DNA of 64,000 nucleotides from Winogradskyella schleiferi (lineage in GTDB: Bacteria; Bacteroidota; Bacteroidia; Flavobacteriales; Flavobacteriaceae): positions 1,488,001 to 1,552,000 of the forward strand of contig NZ_CP053351.1 of NCBI RefSeq assembly GCF_013394655.1, given 5' to 3'. The translations under genes and the position numbers were made by a program. Under the pieces are notes generated by a model. That model did not search any database, had not been told where the DNA came from, and saw only the letters and a program-made list of their open reading frames with translations. This document shows, piece after piece, positions 17,958-25,970 of the stretch; the stretch's first letter is position 1, and every line of letters starts with the position of its first letter.

Positions 17958-18398
17958 ATGTTTAACTTAATATCATTGATCATGAACGACTTAGTAATTT
18001 CAAATGTTATAATCATTTCCAATCCATTTGTGGATCGATTTAACGAAGGTGGCCCATTCTTTATGTCGCTTATTTTAATCTGTCTTTTATTGTCCATATT
18101 CCTTTTAATTAACGGCTTCATCAACCTTAAGAAAGATATGGCAAAAACCGAAAAAATGCTAAAACTAACGGTAGATTCCAGTCTGTTGGGACTGGTTTTA
18201 GGGTTTTTAGGGTCTGTTATAGGCTTAATTTCAGCCTTTGATTCTGTGGAAGCGATGGGAAATCCTAATCCGTCTATGTTTGCTGGTGGATTAAAAGTGT
18301 CGCTCTTAACGGCCACTTTTGGATTATTTACTTTTGTAATTGCAAGAATTGGAATTCTAGTGTTACGTTGGTTTGTCAATTCTGAAAAACAGGAATAA
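17958..18398 (+). CDS. small MotA/TolQ/ExbB-like membrane protein
   Basis: 146 residues with three hydrophobic helices (about 33-55, 74-96 and 112-135). The last two, with LGFLGSVIGLISAFDSVEAM and GGLKVSLLTATFGLFTFVI, match the conserved TolQ/ExbB/MotA proton-channel core. It is shorter than ExbB (about 220-240) and no ExbD/TolR partner is next to it. ATG at 17958 and 17982 are both possible: a TAAGTTTG -7-like box at 17946-17953 ends only 4 bases before the first, which would favour the second if that box is used. Predicted inner-membrane ion-channel subunit of unknown partner. Confidence 0.75.
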   Translation: MFNLISLIMNDLVISNVIIISNPFVDRFNEGGPFFMSLILICLLLSIFLLINGFINLKKDMAKTEKMLKLTVDSSLLGLVLGFLGSVIGLISAFDSVEAMGNPNPSMFAGGLKVSLLTATFGLFTFVIARIGILVLRWFVNSEKQE

Positions 18399-18426
18399 TT
18401 CTAACGGAAAAATTATCCATTAAATG

Positions 18427-18455
18427 AAGCGAACTTTTTAAAGTTCGCTTTTTTT
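18427..18455 (+). terminator. terminator after the TolQ-like gene
   Basis: 11-bp perfect stem (18427-18437 with 18440-18450), very short loop, followed by T tract. Confidence 0.85.
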
Positions 18456-18477
18456 ACGTCCAGACCTTAATATTCTG

Positions 18478-18485
18478 TAATTTTG
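18478..18485 (+). promoter_or_regulatory. candidate -7 element of the DUF2721 gene
   Basis: TAATTTTG matches TAnnTTTG, 13 bases before the ATG. No TTTG is found at the expected -33 spacing, and the implied leader is only a few bases. Confidence 0.3.
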
Positions 18486-18498
18486 TAAAAACAACCTA

Positions 18499-18903
18499 AT
18501 GGAAGAACTAACCCTCACAACACCAGCGCTTTTATTTTCGGCAATATCCTTAATCATGTTGGCCTATACGAATCGGTTTTTGGCTTATGCAGCTATCATT
18601 CGGAATTTGCGCGATCAATATCTAGAGCATCAGGATAGTTCTATTCTTAGGCAGATAAACAATCTAAAGTTAAGAGTAAAATTAACTAGGTACATGCAAA
18701 TTTCAGGAATCACTAGTTTGTTATTTTGTGTGCTTACTATGTTTTTAATCTATGTAAATTATGATGTTATAGCAGTTTGGGCTTTTGGAATTGGGCTTTT
18801 GCTACTCATAGTGTCTTTGGCTTTTTTAATATGGGAAATACAAATATCAGCTCAGGCATTACAACATCATTTGGGAGATATTGAAAATCATTTAAAAAAG
18901 TAA
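18499..18903 (+). CDS. DUF2721 membrane protein
   Basis: 134 residues: membrane helix at about 8-28, a charged region with IIRNLRDQYLEH, then two further helices at about 70-90 and 95-118 and a C-terminal helix. The start (LTTPALLFSAISLIMLAYTNRFL) and overall pattern match DUF2721, a small inner-membrane family without known function. Own candidate promoter; the upstream gene ends in a terminator, so it is probably monocistronic. Confidence 0.85.
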   Translation: MEELTLTTPALLFSAISLIMLAYTNRFLAYAAIIRNLRDQYLEHQDSSILRQINNLKLRVKLTRYMQISGITSLLFCVLTMFLIYVNYDVIAVWAFGIGLLLLIVSLAFLIWEIQISAQALQHHLGDIENHLKK

Positions 18904-19010
18904 GAAAATCATTAAATAAAATGTGACCTCATAATATTTTTAGTGTCTTAACTTTACATACTCCTTAAAATGAGTTTAATATCAATCCATTAATCCGATC
19001 ATAAAATCTC

Positions 19011-19604
19011 TTGACACAAGACGCTGTTCATAACCTAACCGATGAAGCGCTCGTAGAAGCCATTGTCAAAACCAACGATACTCTGTTGTTCGAGGTGCTG
19101 TACGATAGATATGAGAGCATGGTGTATAACAAATGTTATGGATTTGCCAATGGTATTGATGAGGCCAAGGATTTAACCCAAGATGTTTTTTTAAGGGTCT
19201 TTGTAAAATTGGCGAGTTTTAAAGGGAAATCGAAATTTTCAACTTGGTTATATGCGTTTACCTATAATCATTGCGTGAATTATGTAACCAGAAACACGGC
19301 TAAAAAGTTTGAAAAAAAATCAGTTAGTACAGAAAATTTTGACATTGAAAATATAGGCGAAGATATTGATTCTACTCGTGAGTTTGAAAGCATGAGAGTA
19401 GAACAATTAAAAAAAGTTATGGAAATGATTTCGCCAGACGAAAAAATGATTTTATTATTAAAATATCAAGATAATTTATCAATTAAAGAACTGTCTGTCG
19501 CTTTAGATATTGGAGAAAGCGCAGTTAAAATGCGATTAAAAAGAGCAAAAGAAAAACTTGTACAGAAGTACACAAATTATACGAAAGATGGAAAATCCAT
19601 TTAA
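19011..19604 (+). CDS. ECF-type RNA polymerase sigma factor
   Basis: 197 residues. Sigma region 2 (about 25-95: LYDRYESMVYNKCYGF, DLTQDVFLRVF, FSTWLYAFTYNHCVNYV) and region 4 (about 135-190: SPDEKMILLLKYQDNLSIKELSVALDIGESAVKMRLKRAKEKL). The start is TTG; no in-frame ATG lies close enough to preserve region 2. The stop overlaps the start of a 57-codon gene, implying coupling. No classical anti-sigma (zinc-finger or FecR type) follows, so the small overlapping gene is the best candidate partner. Confidence 0.92.
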   Translation: MTQDAVHNLTDEALVEAIVKTNDTLLFEVLYDRYESMVYNKCYGFANGIDEAKDLTQDVFLRVFVKLASFKGKSKFSTWLYAFTYNHCVNYVTRNTAKKFEKKSVSTENFDIENIGEDIDSTREFESMRVEQLKKVMEMISPDEKMILLLKYQDNLSIKELSVALDIGESAVKMRLKRAKEKLVQKYTNYTKDGKSI

Positions 19605-19761
19605 AAACCTAGACCAACCGTTACAGGAAGTTCCACAAGAACTGAAAAGCAAAGTTATGCACGACATTGCCATGGCGAAGCTTTTTATGGAAATTGCCGA
19701 GTTGTTTTCGTATAATATTGGGCATATAATCGAAAGTGTCACAAGTAAAAGAAAGAAATAG
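19588..19761 (+). CDS. 57-residue protein overlapping the sigma-factor gene
   Basis: ATG at 19588 lies 17 bases inside the sigma-factor gene; sequence begins MENPFKNLDQPLQEVPQEL and ends VTSKRKK. The middle (KVMHDIAMAKLFMEIAELF) is an amphipathic helix with no clear membrane segment. I do not recognise a Pfam family. Small proteins of similar size and beginning follow ECF sigma genes in other flavobacteria, from memory. Tight overlap suggests it modulates the sigma factor, but this is inference. It could also be read from 19558, which would overlap further; the ATG at 19588 is preferred for its compact overlap. Confidence 0.7.
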   Translation: MENPFKNLDQPLQEVPQELKSKVMHDIAMAKLFMEIAELFSYNIGHIIESVTSKRKK

Positions 19762-19796
19762 AATACTAAACAAATCCTAACCAAAATAGTATTATC

Positions 19797-20624
19797 ATGG
19801 AAGATTTAACAGATTTTAAAAATACATTAGCGGACTCATTGTCCTCGATATGGCCAGAAGTTACCGCATTTGCATTTAAAGCTTTAGGTGCAATTCTAAT
19901 TTTAATTGTTGGCTGGTTGATAACGAAACTTGTAGTAAAGGCTATTAGGAAAATATTAAAATTAGCTAAAGCAAATAAACTTGATGATAAACTCAACGAA
20001 ATTGAAATAGTAGAAGGAAAACAGTTAAATTTTGATACTATAAAAATAGTTTCAAAATTTGTAAAATGGATTATGTATATCGTTATATTGATAACCGTAT
20101 CAGAAGCTATTGGATTAGAAATTATTACTGAACAAGTGGGTGCATTATTGGCCTATTTGCCTCAACTTTTTGCTGCCTTAGTCATCTTTGTTATAGGCTT
20201 ATTATTTGCTAATTTTGTAAAAAATGGCTTAAAATCATTATTTGAATCCATGGATTTGTCTGGTGGCAAAATGATAAGCCAAGTTGTGTTTTTCTTATTA
20301 TTAACTTTTATTTCCATAACAGCTTTAAACCAAGCAGGCATTAATACAGAGATCATTACAAGCAATATTACCATGATATTGGCTGCTTTTCTCGGAGCAT
20401 TTGCCATTGCAGTTGGTTTAGGAGCAAGGGAAGTGGTTGGAAAATTATTGAATACATTTTACGCTCGTAAAACGTTTGAAGTAGGTCAAAAAATTATTTT
20501 CAATAACGAATCCTATACAATAGATGCTGTACAAAGCATTTCAATAATATTAAAAAATTCTAAAGGACGACTTATTGTGCCTATTAAGGATTTAACAGAA
20601 AATCAAGTACAAATGCAGGATTAA
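19797..20624 (+). CDS. mechanosensitive-channel-related membrane protein (conserved TM helix family)
   Basis: 275 residues. Five or so hydrophobic helices: about 20-45, 85-105, 115-140, 155-178 and 185-210. Motifs FKALGAILILIVGWLITKLVVKAIRKIL and AFLGAFAIAVGLGAREVVGKLLNTFYARKTFEVGQKI resemble the MscS pore region followed by the start of the beta domain. The second half of the MscS beta/cytosolic cage is short here (ends about residue 275), so it belongs to the small-conductance-like or conserved-TM-helix group rather than full MscS. It lies 35 bases after the sigma-linked small gene, so possibly in the same transcript. Confidence 0.82.
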   Translation: MEDLTDFKNTLADSLSSIWPEVTAFAFKALGAILILIVGWLITKLVVKAIRKILKLAKANKLDDKLNEIEIVEGKQLNFDTIKIVSKFVKWIMYIVILITVSEAIGLEIITEQVGALLAYLPQLFAALVIFVIGLLFANFVKNGLKSLFESMDLSGGKMISQVVFFLLLTFISITALNQAGINTEIITSNITMILAAFLGAFAIAVGLGAREVVGKLLNTFYARKTFEVGQKIIFNNESYTIDAVQSISIILKNSKGRLIVPIKDLTENQVQMQD

Positions 20625-20695
20625 CTATGAGGTTAGGGTCATAGATTTTATGTTCACATAAAATACGATTCTGCATGTACTTGAGATATATGGAG

Positions 20696-20732
20696 AACCC
20701 TTTTCATTAATTTGATTAGGGTTTTATTTTTT
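20696..20732 (+). terminator. probable terminator after the channel gene
   Basis: AACCCT (20696-20701) pairs with AGGGTT (20718-20723), 16-base A/T-rich loop, then TTATTTTTTAT. Confidence 0.5.
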
Positions 20733-20790
20733 ATACCATTTAAGTTTTGAAATGTAGTGATTTGTTGAAGAAAGAAGAATGAAGGATATA

Positions 20791-20957
20791 GTTGACGGAA
20801 GACGGAAGACGGATGACAGATGACATGATGAAAAACTAAGCCATAGCGATTTCACAAAGTTCCGCAAAGGATTCACAAAGGATTCACAAAGCTATTCATC
20901 TCAAAAAAAAAGTCGCACTTTACACTTATTACTTATTACTGCGACTGAGACTGATAA
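20791..20957. repeat. cluster of short intergenic repeats
   Basis: Three elements in a row between convergent genes. 20791-20830 is a tandem GACGGAAGACGGATGACAGATGAC stretch of 7-10-base units. 20851-20891 is a CACAAAG element with AAAGGATTCAC duplicated. 20915-20957 is a TTATTACTTATTACTGCGACTGAGACTG element, similar to that at 15316-15354. All look non-coding. Together with 20733-20790, where I see nothing, they fill the gap. Confidence 0.6.
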
Positions 20958-22307
20958 CTATTTTTTATTACGTCGATTATAATTCTTATCGCCTCGAGTC
21001 TTCGGTTTTTTATACTTTTTAGCAATTTCCCGTCTATAAGAACCACCTAAATTTTCCTTTTGGTTTTTTTCTTTCTTATCGTGAAAAGCTGGTCCTGGCG
21101 CATCTTCATCACGTCGTTTTGTAGGATTGTTTCGCTCTCTAATCTGTGGACGTTCTTCTTCAATTAATTCTGTTGAAATCTCAACGTTTTCAGGAATAGT
21201 GAGCGTTTCAATTTTCATTTGCATGAGTACCTCTATACGCTCTAAACCTTCCTGTTCGGTTTCAGTAGAAAAAAGAATAGAATGGCCTTCCTGTTCAGCT
21301 CTACCGGTTCTACCGATTCTGTGCATGTAGTTTTCAGGATAATCCGGTGTGTCAAAGTTGATGACATGGGAAACCCCTTCAATATCCAGGCCTCTTGCCA
21401 TAACGTCTGTAGCTACCAACAGTCGGTTTTCACCTTCTCTAAATTGTTCAATACTGCGTAAGCGGTAATTTTGTGTTTTGTTGGAATGGATAACACAAGA
21501 TTCATTCGGGAATAAGTCCTCCAATTGATCAAAAAGGCGGTCAGCCATTTTCTTGTAGGCCACAAAAATCAGGACTTTTGAAAATGCTTCTTTATCTTGA
21601 AGTAAATGTTCCAATAGGTTGACTTTAGTGTAAAAGTTAGGAACATCGTAACGTTCTTGTTTAATGTTTTCCAAAGGCGTACCAGAAACCGCAATCGAAA
21701 TTTTTGTGGGATTAATAAAAAAATCGCTAATCAAATCATCCACATCTTTAGTCATAGTTGCCGAATACATAATGTTTTGGCGACGCTGTGGAAGAATGTC
21801 AAAAATATTCATCAGTTGATGTCTAAAACCTAAATCGAGCATCACGTCCACTTCGTCAATCACTAATTTCTGAATCGATTTTAATTGTAAAACCCTACTC
21901 ACGGCTAAATCGTAAAGTCGTCCAGGAGTTGCCACAATAATATCCTGACCTTGTGCAACCGCTTGTTTTTGTGTATTAATATTGGTACCACCATAAACAC
22001 CCAACACACGATTGTTGATGTATTTAGAAAATTTTTCAATCTCACTCACAACTTGCACCACCAATTCACGCGTAGGCACCAAAACCAAAACCCTTGGGTT
22101 ATCTTGTTGCGAATATTTAAGGTTTCGTAAAATGGGCAACATATAGGCAAGGGTCTTACCAGTACCAGTTTGTGCAATACCAACCACATCCTTTCCAGAA
22201 GCCACCACGCTAAAGGATTCTTCCTGAATAGGCGTAGGTGTGGCAAAGCCTAAATCATCTAAAGCGTTGTATAAAGGTGTATTTAAATTGAGATCTTGAA
22301 AAGTCAC
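20958..22307 (-). CDS. DEAD-box ATP-dependent RNA helicase
   Basis: 449 residues. Helicase core at about 1-370 with Q motif (FATPTPIQEESF), motif I AQTGTGKT, Ia PTRELVVQV, Ib TPGRL, motif II as DEVD rather than DEAD, motif III SAT, and motifs V-VI (ATDVMARGLDIEGV, HRIGRTGRA). The C-terminal tail (about 375-449) is highly basic, rich in R, K and N, as in RhlE/CsdA-type enzymes. Role: RNA unwinding in ribosome assembly, decay or cold adaptation. DEVD is a known variant in some bacterial helicases. Monocistronic, with a -7-like box 18 bases before the ATG. Confidence 0.95.
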   Translation of the reverse strand: MTFQDLNLNTPLYNALDDLGFATPTPIQEESFSVVASGKDVVGIAQTGTGKTLAYMLPILRNLKYSQQDNPRVLVLVPTRELVVQVVSEIEKFSKYINNRVLGVYGGTNINTQKQAVAQGQDIIVATPGRLYDLAVSRVLQLKSIQKLVIDEVDVMLDLGFRHQLMNIFDILPQRRQNIMYSATMTKDVDDLISDFFINPTKISIAVSGTPLENIKQERYDVPNFYTKVNLLEHLLQDKEAFSKVLIFVAYKKMADRLFDQLEDLFPNESCVIHSNKTQNYRLRSIEQFREGENRLLVATDVMARGLDIEGVSHVINFDTPDYPENYMHRIGRTGRAEQEGHSILFSTETEQEGLERIEVLMQMKIETLTIPENVEISTELIEEERPQIRERNNPTKRRDEDAPGPAFHDKKEKNQKENLGGSYRREIAKKYKKPKTRGDKNYNRRNKK

Positions 22308-22324
22308 ATCGTTGTTTTAAGTTG

Positions 22325-22332
22325 CAAAGATA
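22325..22332 (-). promoter_or_regulatory. -7 element of the DEAD-box helicase gene
   Basis: Minus-strand TATCTTTG, followed by CA, is the most typical Bacteroidota -7 box. It lies 17 bases upstream of the ATG, implying a very short leader. No clear TTTG at the -33 position. Confidence 0.5.
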
Positions 22333-22622
22333 CATTTTCCAAAGTGGTTATTCTAATTCGTAATCTGAGTTAAAATTTTAGAACCCATATATAGTACCTA
22401 ATGGCACTTTTTTAAACTGACTTGTATGTTTTACCAATATATTGTCCTTAACAAGACAAAAATTGTCGATACTTATATAATTTCTCGTTTGAAGTTATGG
22501 TAATAAAAATATATCATTTTATTTTTTGAATTCAAACAACTATTGTTTGTTGGTTATGATTAAGTCTTTATTCTTTGTTCTATAAGCGCAGCGGTCATGA
22601 TTCTCTCCCAGACAACAATGAA
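22333..22622. other. gene-free gap
   Basis: About 290 bases between the helicase promoter and the 3' end of the epimerase gene. A+T-rich; no ORF, RNA fold or repeat-family member recognised. Confidence 0.45.
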
Positions 22623-23513
22623 TTAAACCAAATGCTTTTCGTCAATTTCAATACTATAACTAGCCTCAAAAACAGCACCAGCTTCAAGTTCTAAAATCCC
22701 TTCTTTAGTTTCAATGTTTTGATCCGTCGATTCATGATCTGCAATGCCTAACCAAGGTTCAATACAAACATAAGGCGCATTTGGTTTGGCCCAAATTCCC
22801 AATTGTTTAAAATCTTCAAAATTAACGGCTAAGATTTTTCCCTTGGTTTTATGTTTCAAATTGACGATTCTCGATTTTAAATCCTTAAAAATTAGAGCAT
22901 CTTCATTAAATAAATCTGGACGTAAATTAATTTTATTACCGTCTGTAAATACAGGTTTCGTTTTATCAGTTAACAAACCAGAATTCATATTCAATACATA
23001 AGATGCGCTGTTTTCAGGAATTTCGAATTCCAAATAATAATCTGTGTAGTTTTCATCCTTCGAAAGTGGACAATTAAAAGCAGGATGACCACCTAAAGAA
23101 AAGTAGAGTGGTTTTTCATCTGAATTGGTAACCGTATGATTAATGGTTAGTCTATTTTCTGTAAGTGTATAACTAATGTCAAGTTCAAATAAAAAAGGAT
23201 ACATTGTAAATAAGTCTTCATTTGAAATCAATGAAAACGTGATACTCGAATCCGTCTGATTCTTTATTGTGAAATCATCATTATGTCTTATAAAACCATG
23301 TTTTGGCATGTGATAAGATTTGCTTTTGTAGGTATAGCTGTCATCTTTCATACAACCAATAATTGGAAACAAATTTGGCGCATGACTTTCCCAAATCTCA
23401 GTATAAGCTTGCCACATAAATTCGGTATTATTTTTTACGGAAGTGATGTTGCATAACTCAGCACCTTTGGATTTGATGTTGATTTGTAAGAGGTCATTTT
23501 TTAAACTAGGCAT
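22623..23513 (-). CDS. aldose 1-epimerase family protein (LacX-like)
   Basis: 296 residues from the ATG at 23513 (MPSLKNDLLQINIKSKGAELCNI). An upstream in-frame TTG at 23540 is possible but less likely, because GAEL near the N-terminus aligns with the usual family start and the ATG is preceded by an A-rich stretch. Galactose-mutarotase fold. Motifs SHAPNLFPIIGCMKDDSY, MPKHGFIRH (catalytic His region) and SLGGHPAFNCP (second His) are present, as is CIEPWLGIADHE near residue 250. Interconverts sugar anomers; the precise substrate of LacX-type members is not established. Cytoplasmic, stands alone. Confidence 0.9.
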   Translation of the reverse strand: MPSLKNDLLQINIKSKGAELCNITSVKNNTEFMWQAYTEIWESHAPNLFPIIGCMKDDSYTYKSKSYHMPKHGFIRHNDDFTIKNQTDSSITFSLISNEDLFTMYPFLFELDISYTLTENRLTINHTVTNSDEKPLYFSLGGHPAFNCPLSKDENYTDYYLEFEIPENSASYVLNMNSGLLTDKTKPVFTDGNKINLRPDLFNEDALIFKDLKSRIVNLKHKTKGKILAVNFEDFKQLGIWAKPNAPYVCIEPWLGIADHESTDQNIETKEGILELEAGAVFEASYSIEIDEKHLV

Positions 23514-23618
23514 CGGTTTTATTTTTTTTGAAATATACAATTCTTCTCTTGTTTTATCCTGAAAGTTTTGAAAAACCTTACAAGTATTTAAGTTATTTTT
23601 CGGAACAATTAATAATTA

Positions 23619-23649
23619 AACCTACAAGGTTTTTGAAACCTTGCAGGTT
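23619..23649. repeat. REP-like intergenic palindrome
   Basis: 14-bp inverted repeat with one mismatch (AACCTACAAGGTTT at 23619-23632, AAACCTTGCAGGTT at 23636-23649). A degenerate half copy lies just upstream (about 23560-23583). Same type as 4252-4282. Confidence 0.75.
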
Positions 23650-23695
23650 AGAAGAAACAATTTAATTTCGGTAAATTGCAGCAATTATTTTTCTA

Positions 23696-25027
23696 TTGAG
23701 AACAACACAAATCCATCAGCCAAAAAACATTGAGAACTTTAAGCAAAATCTATTGCTTTGGAGTCAGCAATTTGATGATGTTGTTTGGTTGGATTCCAAT
23801 CATCACAAGGATCAATACAGCAATTATGACGCGGTTTTAGCGGTAGATGCACTGACTGTAATTCGTGCCGATTATTTTGATGCCTTTGAGCGTTTAAAGG
23901 AATTTCAAAGCTCAACGAACGATTGGATTTTTGGTTTTCTTACTTACGATTTAAAAAACACTACCGAACAATTAAAATCTGAAAATTTAGATGAATTGGA
24001 ATTTCCGGAATTGTATTTTTTTCAACCCAAAAAATTATTTTTAATAAAAGATAATCATGTTGAGATTCAATATCTGAAAATGGTAGATGATGAGATTGAT
24101 GCCGATTTAAAATCCATAGAAAAATGTTACACTGAGCAATGTTCGCTGAGCAAAGCCGAATCGAGTCGAAATGCATATGATGAAGATGAGAATAACAATA
24201 TCAAAATAAAACTTAGAATCCACAAAGACGACTACTTTGAGAAGATAAGCAAAATGCTCGCTCACATCCATAGAGGCGATATTTACGAAGCCAATTTTTG
24301 CCAAGAGTTTTATGCAGAAGACAGTGAAATAAATCCATTGGAAACCTTCAGGAAGTTGAATAATATTTCAAAACCACCATTCGCCAGTTTCTTAAAGTTT
24401 GAGGATAAATACTTAATGTCTGCGTCGCCTGAACGCTATATTCAAAAAAATGGAAATACGGTAATTTCCCAACCGATTAAAGGAACTGCCAAACGTTCAG
24501 AAAATGAAACTGAAGATTCAAAACTAGCTGAAAATTTAGCAAATGATCCAAAAGAACGTAGCGAAAACATTATGATAGTCGATTTGGTTCGTAACGATTT
24601 AGCGCATACAGCAAAAAAGGGAAGTGTAGAGGTAAAAGAATTGTGCAAAGTGTATTCCTTTTTGCAAGTCCATCAAATGATATCTACAGTTCAGTCGGAA
24701 GTTAGTCTAGAAACCAATCCCATAGACATTTTAAAAACTACATTTCCAATGGGCAGCATGACAGGTGCACCAAAAATCTCAGCCATGAAAATTATTGAAG
24801 AACTTGAAGAAACGAAACGCGGTTTATATTCAGGTTCTATAGGTTATTTTCAACCCAACGGCGACTTCGATTTCAATGTTATTATTAGAAGTATTCTTTA
24901 CAATCAAACAAAAAAATATGTTTCCTATTCCGTAGGAAGTGCCATTACCTCAAAAAGCAATCCGCTGAAAGAATATGAGGAATGTTTGGTAAAGGCGAAA
25001 GCCATGCGAGAGGCTTTGGGGAATTAG
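23696..25027 (+). CDS. pabB: aminodeoxychorismate synthase component I (PabB-like)
   Basis: 443 residues from a TTG start; no earlier ATG exists in frame. C-terminal chorismate-binding domain (about 185-440) shows ISQPIKGTAKR (PIKGT is the PabB form, with the catalytic Lys), IMIVDLVRNDL, TFPMGSMTGAPK and SGSIGYF. The N-terminal region is a short glutamine-side domain. It makes 4-amino-4-deoxychorismate with a glutaminase subunit (PabA), towards folate; no pabA is in the window. Oddity: the linker around residues 143-162 (CYTEQCSLSKAESSRNAYDE) is encoded by DNA resembling an intergenic repeat, see 24126-24175. Located upstream of tilS with one reverse gene between. Confidence 0.9.
   Translation: MRTTQIHQPKNIENFKQNLLLWSQQFDDVVWLDSNHHKDQYSNYDAVLAVDALTVIRADYFDAFERLKEFQSSTNDWIFGFLTYDLKNTTEQLKSENLDELEFPELYFFQPKKLFLIKDNHVEIQYLKMVDDEIDADLKSIEKCYTEQCSLSKAESSRNAYDEDENNNIKIKLRIHKDDYFEKISKMLAHIHRGDIYEANFCQEFYAEDSEINPLETFRKLNNISKPPFASFLKFEDKYLMSASPERYIQKNGNTVISQPIKGTAKRSENETEDSKLAENLANDPKERSENIMIVDLVRNDLAHTAKKGSVEVKELCKVYSFLQVHQMISTVQSEVSLETNPIDILKTTFPMGSMTGAPKISAMKIIEELEETKRGLYSGSIGYFQPNGDFDFNVIIRSILYNQTKKYVSYSVGSAITSKSNPLKEYEECLVKAKAMREALGN
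24126..24175. repeat. intergenic-type repeat inside pabB
   Basis: Contains two copies of an ACTGAGCAA / GCTGAGCAAAGCCGAA-type unit followed by CGAGTCGAAATG. This resembles the CACTGAGCGAAGTCGAAGTG family that is very common between genes of flavobacteria. Here it is in frame and adds about 16 residues to a linker between the two halves of PabB. Confidence 0.5.
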
Positions 25028-25056
25028 TGTTCAGTCGCAGTGGCAGTTTTCAGCTC
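25028..25056. repeat. short repeat fragment after pabB
   Basis: TCAGTCGCAGTGGCAGTTTTCAG-type element directly after the pabB stop. Related short GCAGTTGGCAG pieces follow preT (about 37963-37987) and the YheT gene (44383-44390). Confidence 0.4.
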
Positions 25057-25126
25057 AACGCATTAATACATACTTTGGTTTTGTTACTATTTATTTAGAA
25101 CGCATAGCGCCTGTGCTAAAGAAGCC

Positions 25127-25816
25127 TTATTCTATGTGTCTTCTAAAAGTGCGCTTCACCTTTTCAAAAATAGCTTCAACCCGCTTCTGCTCAATCTTTT
25201 TAATCTTAGCAATAGACTCAAAATCTAATTTCCCAATAATATATAAATCCACAATATTAGAGACATTAAAAGGCAACCAGTTATAAAGCTGACCAAATAC
25301 CTTAGGAGATTTTTTCGCAGATAAATCATCAATTTCAAAAGCTTTTAAAATTGAAGATTCCTTATTGGCATATAATTGCAAAGGTTCCATCTGGTCTTGA
25401 TGATAAGAAATATCATTGAGTTCCGTATTCAGAATAAAATCAAAATCAGCATCAACCGTATAGTCTTCGTTAAGTTTAGATAATTCCTTTTTGAGAATAT
25501 CGTCGGTACTTATGGTGTCTTTATGATAGGCTTCGTTTTTAAACAAGACATTCATATAACTATCCACAATTCTGAACAGTTCTAATTTTACAGCCATGGA
25601 CTCAGCGTCCACATTAAACCCTTTATCATAAAGAATAATTATACTTTCATCGATGATTCCATTAGAGGAAAACATGTTTTTGGGCAAGATTCCTGTGGTT
25701 TCAGCAATATAAATTCTGTGTTTTACATATGGATGTAAATGCGGTAGTGCAGAAAGCACCTTTTTGTCAAAGGCGGTTCGTGCAGATTTCGATGTTAATT
25801 CTTCAAGTACACTCAT
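25127..25816 (-). CDS. uncharacterised protein with sigma-region-4-like C-terminus
   Basis: 229 residues, helical, acidic, no signal peptide or membrane segment. I do not recognise the family. The N-terminal half (LPHLHPYVKHRIYIAETTGILP) shows no known motif. The last 50 residues (LPFNVSNIVDLYIIGKLDFESIAKIKKIEQKRVEAIFEKVKRTFRRHIE, shown here only as an idea of the pattern) have the spacing and helix-turn-helix look of sigma-70 region 4, where a DNA-recognition helix would be IEQKRVEAIFEKV. It lies convergent to pabB and divergent from tilS. A regulatory or RNA-polymerase-associated role is a guess. Confidence 0.65.
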   Translation of the reverse strand: MSVLEELTSKSARTAFDKKVLSALPHLHPYVKHRIYIAETTGILPKNMFSSNGIIDESIIILYDKGFNVDAESMAVKLELFRIVDSYMNVLFKNEAYHKDTISTDDILKKELSKLNEDYTVDADFDFILNTELNDISYHQDQMEPLQLYANKESSILKAFEIDDLSAKKSPKVFGQLYNWLPFNVSNIVDLYIIGKLDFESIAKIKKIEQKRVEAIFEKVKRTFRRHIE

Positions 25817-25970
25817 AACCTAATATTTTAAATTCCCTTAAAGTTAATCAAAAAGAAATTACGTTGTTATGATAATTGTCATTTTAACGTCAACATTTAA
25901 AGTCTAGATTTCGTAAAACTTTGCTTCTCCACGTCTCTATGAGATTGAATTATTTCAATACCTTTGAGAG

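Noticed and set aside
17945..18379. 144-codon minus-strand frame
   Set aside because: Lies opposite the TolQ-like gene; Asn/Ile/Pro-rich with no recognisable motif.
22623..23540. TTG start at 23540 for the epimerase
   Set aside because: An ATG 27 bases downstream fits the family N-terminus better.
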